Shown here piece after piece: positions 1 through 12,100 of a stretch of 64,000 nt of DNA. The stretch covers positions 35,998,106 to 36,062,105 of the forward strand of contig CP136063.1 in assembly GCA_032622095.1 (NCBI GenBank), in the 5' to 3' direction. This DNA is from Siphonodentalium dalli. Its lineage: Eukaryota; Mollusca; Scaphopoda; Gadilida; Siphonodentaliidae. Each line of letters opens with the position of its first letter. The stretch's first letter is position 1. The position numbers and the translations under genes were made by a program. The notes under the pieces are model-generated. The model searched no databases, was not told the DNA's origin, and saw only the letters and a list, made by a program, of their open reading frames with translations.

Positions 1-960
1 AAACAACCTAAAAGCCATGTTGTATGCATCCCTGTATAGCCAAAACAAATTAAACTATGGATATTTTATTGTTGATTTCATCAGAGACATGTATTCTGTT
101 GAGATATAGCCTTATACATGTCATTAACATGCAAATAGTGGCTTCATTTGGGCTTTCTTCCATTATTTAGAGAGTCAAATCTGAAGGAATTCCCTTAGTT
201 TGATATTTATGATCCCATAATCCCATGAAATGGTATTTTAAACCTCAATTGTCAGTATTTCTTATCAGATGGACATATCAACTAATGAATTAAACATTTC
301 CCATGGTCATTACATGCATTTTAATATACAAGGCTATGTAGAAAACATCATTTGATGGATATTTTACTTAAAATGGTCTGTGGAAACTACATAAAACCAA
401 TATTGTATGCATCCCTCTATAGCCAAATGCAATTGAACTATGGATATTTTATTGTGCATTTTATCAGAGACATGTATTCTGTTGAGATATAGCCTTATAC
501 ATGTTACTAACATGCCAATAGTGGCTTCATTTGGGCTTTCTTCCATAATTTAGAGGGTCAAAGCTGAATAAATTTCCTTAGGTTTCAAATTTAAAAGATG
601 CCAAGCCAGCTGAAATGGTGTATCAAACCTAAAATGTCAGTATTTCTTATCAGATTGACATCTCTACCAATAAATTAAGCATTTATCATGGCCATTGCAT
701 GCATTTTAATATATAGGACAAGGCAGAACACATCACTTGATGGATATTTTACTTAAAATACTTTGTGGAAACTACATAAAAGCCACATTGTATGCTTTCC
801 TATATAGCCAAATGAAATTCAACTATGGATAAATTGGATATTTTATTGTTTGTATCATCAGAGACATGCATTCTGCTAAGATATAGTCTTTTGTGTGTTA
901 TAAACATACAATAGGTGCATGGCCTCATTGGGCTTGCTTTCATAATACAAGAGAGTCAAC
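1..960. repeat. ~384-bp tandem repeat, about 2.5 copies
   Basis: The segment around TGTATGCATCCCT at position 21 recurs at 404 and, diverged, at 789, giving a period of about 384 bp. Shared internal words include GGATATTTTATTG, GAGACATGTATTCTG, GGCTTTCTTCCAT and GTCAGTATTTCTTATCAGAT. The array runs off the left edge of the window, so its copy number is unknown. No coding signal is visible. Confidence 0.9.
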
Positions 961-1249
961 TCTGAAGAAATACCATCGGTTTGAAATTGGTAGCATCTTC
1001 CATCCTTATATAAGAGGGGTATATACCAGCTTGAAGTACCGGTTTAATTAATAGGTTCAATGCAAGGGGCCACCAGAGAGGTTTGTCTAGTTCGGGATGG
1101 TGTGACAAACCACCAACTGGAGATTTCAAGGGAGGCCTCCTCAATGGCGACCCACTATATTGTGCAAACAAAATTTTATTAAAATTGTATAAAGGTCAGC
1201 ATGCCCTAAGAGCATTGAGAAATAGATAAAAACACTTACTGACAGATTG
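961..1249. other. unassigned stretch
   Basis: A 71-codon minus-strand ORF covers most of this stretch, but I see no recognisable motif or splice context and treat it as chance. Confidence 0.4.
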
Positions 1250-1560
1250 CCAATAACAAAATTACAGCTGTTGAAACTATTGTTATGTAAACAAAACTGT
1301 TACAGTGATTTGTCAACAAATATATAATTCTAGCTGCATTATTAGTTCAAATATTTAACTATGAATAACATTTTCAGAATATTTAATCAACAGGTTGGAC
1401 CTTTTCCAATGTTATGTAAACAAAACTGTTACAGTGAGTGACTTGTCAACAATTATATAATCCTATAGCTGTAGTATTACATGTAGTTCAAATATTTAAG
1501 TATGAATATGAATTTCAGAATATTTAATCAACAGGTTGGACCTTTTTCAATGTTTACCAT
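1250..1560. repeat. ~130-140-bp tandem duplication
   Basis: GTTATGTAAACAAAACTGTT occurs at 1282 and 1411, and TCAGAATATTTAATCAACAG occurs near 1374 and 1515. The two copies differ by small indels. The arrangement is a local duplication with no coding content. Confidence 0.8.
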
Positions 1561-1639
1561 AAAATTTTGGTCACAATTTGCTATCGTTGGACTTTTACAG
1601 TTATTCCATTACAGCAGTAATTTGTACATAACAATTAAT

Positions 1640-1912
1640 TCTTGGTTAGAAATATTTCTTTAAGTATTTCTTAACTTAAATTTTTGAAGCCATTTTCTTA
1701 GTAAGGAAATTGTTTCTTGTTTCAAGACTAAAATCTATCTTTTTTGAGAAAACTATCTTTTGTCTGGTGGGAGTTTCTTAAATTTTCTTGATGTAGCAGA
1801 CTTGGGGGGTATATTTCCCAAAATAAGATTTATTTTCCTGTTTCAGGAAATAGTTTTTCTTGTTTCAAGATATTTTATCTTATTAAGAAATTATTTTTGG
1901 CAGTGTATATAT
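1640..1912. repeat. dispersed repeat rich in TTTCTTGTTTCAAGA
   Basis: TTTCTTGTTTCAAGA-type words recur in both halves, mixed with TTATTAAGAAATT, and the segment ends in TTTTTGGCAGTGTA. This composition resembles short non-autonomous DNA transposons known from many animals (recall, not a search). The 106-codon ORF that begins here at 1760 is composed of this repeat and is not a gene. Confidence 0.45.
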
Positions 1913-3100
1913 CTACTAACTGAATCAGGCTTTATTCAGGAGCCTTTATTTAGGGCGTGCAGCTTATGGCCCATTTGTGCTCTTCGCGCACATTACATCA
2001 TCTTGAACAGCGCGCGCTTTGTGCACATTTTGATCTTTCAAACATTGTTTTATCAGATTTACACTCAACTGAAAGATTAAAGGAGCATTAATTAGCATCG
2101 GCAGTATTGTTCCCGGCCGGGAATGTGGTTTCTCTAACAGACGAATCTACTGAACGGTACCGACTGGCGGGAAGTCAGACTGTGTCCATATGATCTAAAA
2201 AAAAATATATTTTCCATAGTCACATCCATTTTCCAGCTGTTTTCAATTGTTCTCACTTCACTGAAACAAACGCTCTTCATTTCTACCATATCGGGAATAA
2301 AACTAACACGGGACGCTCTTTTCTGTTCCATGGCATACACACATCTGGTTTTGTTTGGGATCCAAACATTGCATTCCAAGTTGTATGATTTATGACTTCA
2401 ATGTAATCTTTTGGGACACATACTGCTCGTAGAAAGATAGTTCAAACATATATCGACCTATTTCGATACCGGGAAAAATTAAAAAGATAATATTATTAGA
2501 TATATTTTGAAGCGCAACCCGCCATGTGGCTGTAATATAATTGGAACTCGGAAATATCATCCGAATGGAAACTGTAATACTTCGGTGGGGCTGAGGTGCT
2601 TCTACGGTATATGTGGCATGCCTGTTTTATATAAAACATTACGACTCGAGAAATAATGGCCCAAATACTAGATGGCTAGAGACTCACGGTCCTACCTGAC
2701 ACTAAAAACTTAACATTGCATTTCTCTTTTCGCGAATATATATATATATATATATGTGTGTGTAAATGATCCCATGCATCAATAGTAGATTTCGATGGAC
2801 GGGTATCGACCTTCAGGGTCAGGCTCGCAAACTGTCAACTGATCGTCTCTGATAAAGGACGGATCTGTTATCTTACCCCAAGGCGTTTTTTGTGTATTTC
2901 TATATTGTTCGCTTGCCTGCCCATGGAAAGCAGAACATTTCCGTATGAACGTTTGACTAATGGCATATGCCAAATTATCCAGACGAAACATGACCCCACC
3001 TCCTATTAGTATTATTTTAGTATTATTAAAGGGATATTGTTGGAACACCGGATAATATTTATCGAAATTTCATGTTGAACTGTTTCATCCGCACGATAAA
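1913..3100. other. intergenic, (TA)n(TG)n microsatellite at ~2739-2763
   Basis: Apart from a short TA/TG microsatellite near 2739-2763 I see nothing I can assign. Minus-strand ORFs at 2134-2379 and 2779-3048 show no domain motif. Confidence 0.5.
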
Positions 3101-3730
3101 TTAGTTTGTATCTACATTTACCACCCTCCCCTCCACATTTCCCAAGAATAATGTTATATGCAACAATTTCATATTGTGGTTAAGACAGTCGCGCTTGTTT
3201 TGTATTGAGCAACAACGGACACTATTGCAAGCGTATGCGCAACTCGCACCTAATTGTCTGTTGCTGAATTATCGCATGTTGGTTCGTTGAGTTCACTAGA
3301 TGGCACAATTTACCGCCGGTTGTTGCGTCCCGAATCTAGATGTAAATATCTGCAATTGAGCGTAGTGCAGACGATGTGTTCTATGGAGTGAAGCGGTCGA
3401 TTTCTTTGAAATTTTCGGTGATGTTAGCAGAATGATACAATCCCAGCCTGGCATACCCCAATTCCACAGAAGAATGTTTAGTGCAACAGTTTCATGTATT
3501 GTTAAGACACTATGCTTGTTCTGCAGACGCTAGAATTATTGCCGGCTGATTTCTTAATGATACAACACAAAAGCTGTATTAACCAATACATGATATTGAT
3601 TGTTGCAAATTGTTGAAATTTGGGGGGGGGGGGGTCTAAATAAGTTAAAATGAAATTTGCTGGAAAACAGTTCCACAAGAATAATTCGGTATTGCAACAA
3701 TTTTCCTTTAATGAGGTCAAGTGACCAATT
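3100..3730. repeat. degenerate repeat with poly-G tract
   Basis: Similar blocks containing AAGAATAATGTT...GCAACAATTTCAT, a TTAAGACA segment and a TTGTT segment appear near 3145, 3470 and 3680. A run of about 12 G lies at 3622-3634. These look like old diverged duplications. Confidence 0.45.
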
Positions 3731-3994
3731 TTAATTGTGCATTTCCATGCAAATCTCCGCAAAAAAAAGTTACATAGTTGCAAATATTGATGGGCATGAC
3801 TTTGTGCGGTATTGAATACAATACATATTTATCTGGCGGGTCGGCTTAGAATATCAGCTTAAACACTTGCCCAGACACACGAATCTGGTTACATTCCTTC
3901 AGCATGGATGACAAACCTGCGCTAGCTTGGCTTGAAACCATCTTCGTATAGAGCTGGTCGGACTATGACGGCGTAAAACACTGAATAATGTACC

Positions 3995-4620
3995 GACTGG
4001 ACCAACGCTGCCATAGACCCGATACTTGGTGATTGGATTGTTGTGTGAATTCTAGCAAGTCGCGATTCCGAAAGGGACAAAGTAAAGAAACTAATATTAT
4101 TAACCACTCAAATTCATTTATTTTTTGTCGTCTCTTAATAATTACTCAGATTATATATACAATAAAGTGCACGATGATTCAAGATAATTCGCCAGATAGA
4201 TCCAGAAACTATCTACATCTTTTGGCTAGAGTTATGCTAAACGTGTGTCTGCACGCCTCTGAATATATGTCATTTAACCATATACAAAATCTTCGAGCAG
4301 ACGAGACCAACCCTGACATAATGTAACCGCAAATATACCGACATACTACTTCCTTAAACAGCCTTGTATCGTACCAGATTCATCTGAGTCAGTTGAAAAC
4401 AAATTCGGATACCAACACCCAATCCCCGGCGAAATTCGACATCACCATCAATTCCTGGTGACACATATGATACAAAACTATATTAGGTAACTATGTGATG
4501 TTGAGGATTTTGACACCTATCCGCAATACCTATACGAAACAATAGATGCTGGATGAACACGACCCCATTCGAAGCACGATGAACGTACTATATAACCCAA
4601 TCATTCAATTAAGTTTATTC
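3995..4620. repeat. segmental duplication, copy A
   Basis: This segment is nearly identical to 7090-7801 in the same orientation, from GACTGGACCAACGCTGCC through to ATTCAATTAAGTTTATT. Both copies keep a 97-codon ORF (4033-4326 here) that differs at a few residues, but I recognise no domain in it and its conservation can be explained by recent duplication. Confidence 0.9.
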
Positions 4621-4678
4621 AGATCGTCAATATAGATATTACAGAAGAGTTGTATACATAAATACAATGTATATATAT

Positions 4679-4876
4679 AAAGTAATGTCCAAAGAAACCG
4701 ATCACACAACCACAGCAGAACCATGGGCAACCCCTCGGGACCCAGTCGGAAATACGGCCCGCCACCATCCATCGGAAAGCTCTCGGCGAGAGCTTTCCGA
4801 TGAATGGCAACAAGCCACACCCCGACCAAATCACGAAAAACCACCCACCATCAATCATTTTGGGAATCACTGTATG
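4679..4876. mobile_element. palindromic MITE, copy A (diverged)
   Basis: The core GGAAAGCTCTC is followed by its inverse, GAGAGCTTTCC (about 4773-4800). Outer words AACCACAGCAGAA, CCCAGTCGGAAATA and GGCAACAAGCC match the arms of the better preserved copy at 37319-37547. The right end resembles TTTGGGAATCACTGTA. There is no coding capacity. Confidence 0.7.
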
Positions 4877-4959
4877 GTCATTACAGGTATACGTGTAGAC
4901 ATGGGGTATATGCACTTGCGATCAACAAGAGACTCAGATTCCACATATATATTATATCT

Positions 4960-5290
4960 ACTATACATTTTAAAACTTCGTATATATATATGTGTGTGTG
5001 TGTATATTGTTCGTCTATAGACTCGAAAACGGCTGGCTCGATTGAGCTCAAACTTCCCATCTAAGGGTAAAAACTCACGGGAATCGTCGTCGCGGCGTTT
5101 TGGAGAAGCCCTGAGCACTCATTATCCACTCCCAATCATCAAAATCACCGTCCTCGGCACTGCGGAGGTTAAGGCAGTCACGCTCTTTATATTGACCAAA
5201 TTTGGCGTTGTTCACCGAGTAACGCTCTTTATTGTCATCGGCGTTGCTAAACGGTCACCTATGCGTACGAAACTACGGATGCAAAACGCA
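4960..5290. repeat. dispersed repeat, CGAAAACGGCTGG type
   Basis: A TA/TG microsatellite leads into ACTCGAAAACGGCTGG and GATTGAGCTCAAACTTC, which reads like a dispersed-repeat consensus. Two CGCTCTTTAT motifs lie at 5181 and 5223 (see findings). Confidence 0.4.
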
Positions 5291-5304
5291 CCGGAACCGG
5301 AATG

Positions 5305-5725
5305 CATTTATCTTGATTAAAAAGGCAGAATTAACTCATTGGAAAACAACAAATGCGTGTCGTGTGATTCTTATGTCTGTCGTTCCTAGGAACGGGGGAG
5401 ATTTTCATCGAATCATACCTCTTTTGGGACGGGGGGGGGATTTAATCGGGTCAGTTTTTCCTCCCTAGGGACGGGTACCATCATTTCTCTTGATTAAAAG
5501 GGCAGAATTAACTCATTGAAAAACAAAAAAAATAATTTAAAACAAAAAATGCGTGTTGTGTGATTCTTATGTCTGTCGTTCCTAGGAAGGGGGGGGATTT
5601 TCATCGGGTCAGTTTTTCCGCCCGATGTACCATAAATCATACCTCTTTTAGGGACGGGTACCACCATTTCTCTTGATTAAAAAGGCAGAATTAACTCATT
5701 GAAAAACAAAACATTAAAAAAGGCA
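5305..5725. repeat. ~180-bp tandem repeat, 2.3 copies
   Basis: TTGATTAAAA-AGGCAGAATTAACTCATTG recurs near 5313, 5490 and 5673. The spacers contain CTTATGTCTGTCGTTCCTAGG, G-runs and GGGACGGGTACCA. ORFs here are shadows of the repeat. Confidence 0.85.
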
Positions 5726-6018
5726 GAATTAAAAAAAATTATAATTTAAAAAATGTCATGTTTCTGACCAACAACGCCAGTGGCGGGCTAACCTGCTAGT
5801 AATATATAAAATGCAAGTGGCGATAGAAACATAAGCACATACAGACATTTAGATAACAGTTATGATTTCACTACACCCCCTATCTGCGGTCATGAGTCGT
5901 TGCCTTGGGCGAACGTAACAACGTTGTTTGTGATTCTCGCTCGGCTGACCATGGCTATCATCTACGTTCATCATCTACCCCCCGGGCGTTCGGCCACGCG
6001 ATCTCCTCTGGTTGAACA
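5726..6018. other. upstream flank of the predicted gene
   Basis: This is the unique-looking 5' flank of the gene starting at 6080. It is locally more GC-rich (for example CCCCCCGGGCGTTCGGCCACGCG near 5978), as might be expected near a promoter. I identify no specific factor site. Confidence 0.35.
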
Positions 6019-6026
6019 TTTAAATA
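6019..6026 (+). promoter_or_regulatory. TATA-like box of the secreted TSP1/lectin gene
   Basis: TTTAAATA lies 54 bp before the ATG at 6080. A start about 30 bp downstream would fall near 6050 (AATCACATTCACTT) and give a 5' UTR of about 30 nt. The position suits a TATA box; the assignment is inference from spacing. Confidence 0.45.
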
Positions 6027-6079
6027 CCAGCGACACACGCACAGAATCACATTCACTTGTGGAGATATAACTTTAGAAG

Positions 6080-6107
6080 ATGAGGATATTTGTCTCCGCG
6101 TTATGTG
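6080..6107 (+). CDS. exon 1: start of signal peptide
   Basis: ATG at 6080 opens MRIFVSALC followed by one base (phase 1) and a strong GTAAGT donor at 6108. The hydrophobic run continues in exon 2 (AMLMCSYA), so neither exon alone encodes the full signal peptide. The start is chosen because it is the first ATG after the TATA-like box and because it completes a convincing leader. Confidence 0.72.
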
Positions 6108-9100
6108 GTAAGTTTAACCATTTCAGAAACTAAATGTATTATATTCCACCCAATTATAAACTTATACGTAATGTATTATAATCCACTCAATTATAAACTA
6201 TATGTATTATATTCCACTCAATTATAAACTATATGTATTATATTCCACTCAATTATAAACTATATGTATTATATTCCACTCAATTATAAACTTATACGTT
6301 GGGTTGGGTAATTATTCATATTGATGTTTCTTCATAGAAACATACAGACGATGGACTCTGTAAAGCTTAGTGCAGACGCGTTCATACATGTATATATTGG
6401 AGTGATCTGTTCTAAGTTCAAAACGCTGTTGAACTTAACATCTGAATAATTGATAACTACTTTCAATGAGTATTTAGTGTAGAACGGGTTAATTTATACA
6501 ACACTCGCACACGGAGCCTCATCTGGACCCACGCATGCGACAATAATCAGTGCATCGTTCTCTATGTCCCGCTACGGCTCCAGAAATGGTTACAACTAGT
6601 TTCAAATTTGAAGCTGCTGTCCGATTTTACACCATACAACACTAAATAGTTACATTTCGGAAAATAATTAGAACGCAGCCACACGTGCATTCAGAGATTT
6701 TCTATAAATCGACTTTTAAAGATGAAGTTGTAACAGGTTTTCAGTTTGTGTTTGGCTAGGAAACACTCCAATGGTCCCCTCTTATAAAAAACGTTCATGC
6801 GTCCGTCCCCTCTTATAACTAACGTTCATGTGTCAGTCCCCTATTATACAGAGAACGTTCATGCTTCCGCCCCTCGTATAAAGAGCGTTCATGATTCCAT
6901 CCCCTCTTACAGATAGCGTTAATGCTTCCGGCATATTATAAAGAGCGTTCATGCTTACGCCCTCTCGGATAAAGAGCGTTCATGCTTCCGCCCCCTGTTG
7001 TAGAAAACGTTCATGCGTCCGTCCCCTCTTATAAAGAGCGTTCATACTTCCGTCCCCTCTTATAGATAACGCTCATGCGTCCATCTCTAAGACTGGACCA
7101 ACGCTGCCATAGAGCCGATACTTGGTGATTGGATTGTTGTGTGAATTATAGCAGGTCGCGATTCCGAAAGGGACAAAGCAAAGAAACTAATATTTTTAAC
7201 CACTCAAATTCATTTATTTGTTCTCGTCTCTTAATAATTACTCAGATTATATATACAATAAAGTGCACGATGATTCAAGATAATTCGCCAGATAGATCCA
7301 GAAACTATCTACAGCTTTTGGCTAGAGTTATGCTAAACGTGGGTCTGCACGCCTCTGAATGTATGTCATTTAGCCATATAACAAATCTTCGAGCAGACGA
7401 GACCAACCCTGACATAATGTAACCGCAAATATACCGACATACTACTTCCTTAAGCAGCCTTGCATCGTACCAGATTCATCTGAGTCAGTTGAAAACAAAT
7501 TCGGACACCACCACCCAATCCCCGGCGAAATTCGACATCACCATCAATTCCAGGTGACATATATGATACAAAACTATATTCGGTAACTCTGTGATGTTGA
7601 GGATGTTGACACCTATCGCAACACCTATAGGAAACAATAGATGCTGGATGAACAGCACGACCCCACTCGAAGCACGATGAACGTATATGTTTATTCTTAT
7701 AAACTGTATAACACACAGTGTTAAGAAGTACAAAAACGTATACGTTGGGCCGGTCTTCTCCCAACGTACTATATAACCCAATTATTCAATTAAGTTTATT
7801 TAGCAACCTCCTGTCAGATAAAGTTCAAAATTACATTGCTAGTTCCAAAAACTGCTCTTGTGGAAACGGAGAAGAAAACGCCATCCATTATTTCTTTGAT
7901 TGTTGCCCAGATTCGATCCCAAGAATTCGCCTATTAAACAAATTACTTCCCTATAATATTTACTCACTAAACATTCTGCTATTTGGAGACCCTACTCTTC
8001 GTGATTGCGAATTTTTTTTTCTTAGCTGTACAATCATTCATCCGTGAGATAATAGTAGATTCAATCCACTAACTATTGAGATCATTTATATATACAAGCC
8101 GGCTAATTGACTCAAACATACACGACTTCCAAACCAATACATATATAAACTCAAGACTAACTCGTGGTGGGGAACGACCGGTGTAATGTACATGTATATA
8201 TGTTCAACTTGCTTTTGGTAATCATGTTGCAATGTCATTATTCTTGATTTATTTTTCAGTGTAATAACAACGGGAGAGGAGGTACTCATAAGTGAGTCAG
8301 CACTTGTCCTCCAATCCCATTGTCTGTATACAAATGTATGTGTTATTTCCTATGTGTTATTGAAATTAGACAAATAATATGTTTAATCTAATCACGTTCT
8401 GCGAACGTGTACTTGACTACAGGGTTTCACTTTGGATGAGGGAGGGTGCCCACATTTGAATTGCACCTCCTTTTAGCTATACCAAATATTTTCACTTAAA
8501 ATAGGAAAATACGCAACGGAAATTTTGATCAAAGTTTGTGTCAGATACCCCACCCATCCCGACCTCAACCTCTCCTATCGCGACGTCGCTGTCATCATGT
8601 ATATGTCTGCAGTCTACAAGACGACATTAGTGCTACAGACGGAGACTTGATGACAGGGACGCGGCGACAGGGTGTGGTTTGGGGGATGAGGTGTCTCACG
8701 CCCAACTTTTGTAAAAATGTTCAGCAGTTGGAAATTTCATACCTGACACAACATTTCTTGGAAATTTCACACCATCATTATATTGAAATTGTTCTCGTAT
8801 TTTGATTTTCCAACAGTTACTTATTGGGAAATGTTTTGTTTTTAGACCAACATTTGCACATTTTCCTAGTTTTGGATAATTTGTGTGACTGAAATGGCTA
8901 TATGTTGAAATGGCTATATGTTGAAATGGCTATATGTTGGAAATTTTCCAACTTTATGGGGGTGTCACGTAGGAAATTTCAAATAATTGGAAAGGTTGAT
9001 ACTAGTCTAGATGCTATAATTTTGCAGTTTTCTGGTTCAGATTAAAAAGTGTTCTCACATCGGGCCAAAACATGGTCGGCCGGGAGTTAGATGACTGTAT

Positions 9101-12100
9101 GAGTTTGTTTTTATGTGTAAGCAATATTTGCTAAGTGGGTGTCTGACCAGGTAACACGTTGTCCAGACGTAGTGAACACCAAACCTGGCACACCGGAATG
9201 ACAAAAACAAGTCAAAGTGAGATGCCGGCAGGTAGACCAGAGGCCTTTTGGAAAAGTCAAATGAGGATAAGAGCAAAAAACGGCTTAAAACATATTTGTC
9301 AAAAGAATCGTTCACGCAATACTGCTGGACACATAATACACGGGCTATATATGTTGCAATGTCTCCTCTACACAACACTATGCTTGGCAATATTTTAAGT
9401 TCCCGTCCCGATGACTCAGTAAGTAAGGCACATGGTACTAAATGGAGGGGACCTCGATGACCCAGTCAGCAAGGTGCACGAACTCCCACGCGGAAACCCC
9501 GAGGTCCCAGTCATCAACGTGTATGACCCTCTTACGGGTTGGATCCCGGTGCCTCAACCGGTAAGGTGCATGGTATTCTCATGGAAGGACCCGGGTGATA
9601 TAATTAGTAAGTCGTATGCAATCTTATGGAGGGGACCCCGGTATCCAATATTACTACGGAGGCGGCCCCGGTGCTTCAACCAGCAAGGCGCATGGCCATA
9701 AACCTTAATTTCTTATCTGGTACCCAACATAAATCAGTTTGTGGTGTATCTATGACACAAAGGTTTGTCAGCCACCAAGTAATGTAATTATATATATATT
9801 TATAATATCAAATAACATATATGTAGTGGGGTTGTATATATAGTCCAAAGCAACCCCGAAACTCAACACTAGGATGTGATACTAACATAAGATAATAAAT
9901 TGTTTGTATATTATATTAATAAATGTGTTAAAGTCTATACATATTAATAATGCCATATAGGCAGTGTGCTTGTTAAAAATAATAACAGGTAGTAAAGTTC
10001 CTCAAAGTAGTAACATGTAGTAAAGTTCCTCAAAGTAGTAACAGGTAGACTAGTTTATAGCATTTATAGTTAATAAGTGATGGAAAAGTCTAGTTTATAA
10101 CTATGCCCTTGTTGTTATCGGGTGGTATCTGAATCCAACGAGATCGCATCGCGCGTATAAATTCCTACATTTTAAATATTTCCGCGCTATCATATATGCG
10201 AATATTACATATTAAATATCGGTATACACAAATTATGGCATCCAGGTGAGACATAAAAATCTCTTGCGGAAAACAGACGAACACGGACGGACGGGCGGTC
10301 TGAACAAACGGCAGACACGGAATGTCGGCCACAAAACGTTATCCGACATTATATTAAATATGTATTAGCGACTTTTATGTGTCAAGGAGTTGATTGTATG
10401 CGCGGCTGGAGTTGGACCGTTGGAGTCCGCAATATTTATAACAACCAACGCTATCCAAATACATGCACACGCACGTGGTTATATGCTTGACACTCTGGGG
10501 TCCGGAGCCCCCGTCTTTGTATAAATATGTAAACCATAATATTTATATACTTATTAAAAGATACCAACACTGAACATTTTAAATTATCGAATTATCCACA
10601 CTATCGTGACAGGTTATTTCGTTTACTTGATCAAGGGAGGTCCCGTTGTTTGATCATCGGCAACCATAAGTCCGTATTAAAATAAATAATAAATAAACAA
10701 ATCCTCATGCAACACAGCAGCCCCGGGTCAAAGGCCAAACATGCAGCAAGCATCCACACATCACACGACAACATGTCCATCTTACACTTGTCATGATAAT
10801 TGATAAATAGGGCTGTTGTTAGTAAGTAATTCAATTACAAACCTATACATATGACATGGTGAACGCTCTTTACGTAGAGTATATAACATTTATGTATATA
10901 TATGGTACATCGGTTGGAATTGTGTTCAAAGTTCCCATGCATACAATTTGTTATCGTGATGGCAGACAAAAGCGTGGGCCATCCCACATACAGGTATACA
11001 ATCAACATCCATACGTTAAATGGTTTGTTGGTTAACGGGTCCTGTTTCTAAAGTGGTGTTGACATGTGGAACTATGTAAACATGTCATATTTACTGTATT
11101 TGAGTGTTTATTTTTTTAGTGTTTATTTTTTGACTTATCGTACTAGCTTGATAACACAGAAGGAATCAATTGTTTGGAAAATGTTTACTAAGTCCGTTCC
11201 GAAATCATATTTTTGTACCGAAAGTTGGTCCTATAAAAAAATGTTTGGCCACAGCAGCTCATCAGGTACACTTCTGGTCTATAACAGATATAAAGCAATC
11301 TGTTATTTCATATATGGTTTCGGGAGTTAAGTGCACTCAGATATGGAAACCGATTTGAGCAGTTTGATTGGCAGTATTGGAATGCACAGACCACCTTAAT
11401 ATACCAATTAGTTCAGAAGAGATATATGTTGTTGTCGGGGTTATGAAATCAAACAAGGCTGCAGGTCTCGACAAAGTGAACAACAGTTACATTAAATCCA
11501 CACTTAATATATTACTGCCATTTTGTACTAGGTTATTTAATTTAATTCTTGATACTGGATTTTTTCCTGATGTCTGGACAACCGGTATGATTAAGCCCTT
11601 AAAAATAAGGGTGACAGATTATGTCCCGACTCTTATAGAGGCATAACATTACTGAGTTGCGTCGGTAAGCTATTTACTGGTATTATCAACAAAAGACTTA
11701 GTAGTTACGTAGAAGAAAACCACATACTTAAAGATAATCAATCCGGTTTTCGGAAAGGTAGATCTACATTAGACAACATCTTTATTTTATACAGTTTCAC
11801 AGATATATATATTTGCGGAATGGGAGACAACTTTATTGCTCATTTATAGATTTCAACAAAGCGTTTGATACTGTTTGGAGACAGGGCCTATGGGTAAAAC
11901 TTTTACGAAATGGCATAAACGGTAGGATTTTCAAAGTTATTCGTAACATGTTTCAATCAACTAAATCTTGTGTATTGAAAGGTGACGTAAGATCTGAGTA
12001 TTTTCCATCTAATATAGGTGTTAAACAGGGAAAGAACATGCCACCTTTACTCTTTTCAATGTATTTGAATAATCTTGAAGACTTCTTAGAAAGTTTCGCT

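Noticed and set aside
1760-2080. 106-codon plus-strand ORF
   Set aside because: It starts inside a dispersed TTTCTTGTTTCAAGA repeat and has no recognisable domain.
4033-7422. 97-codon ORF kept in both copies of the segmental duplication
   Set aside because: The copies are so similar at DNA level that an open frame would persist by chance. There is no domain, splice context or codon-level pattern to support coding.
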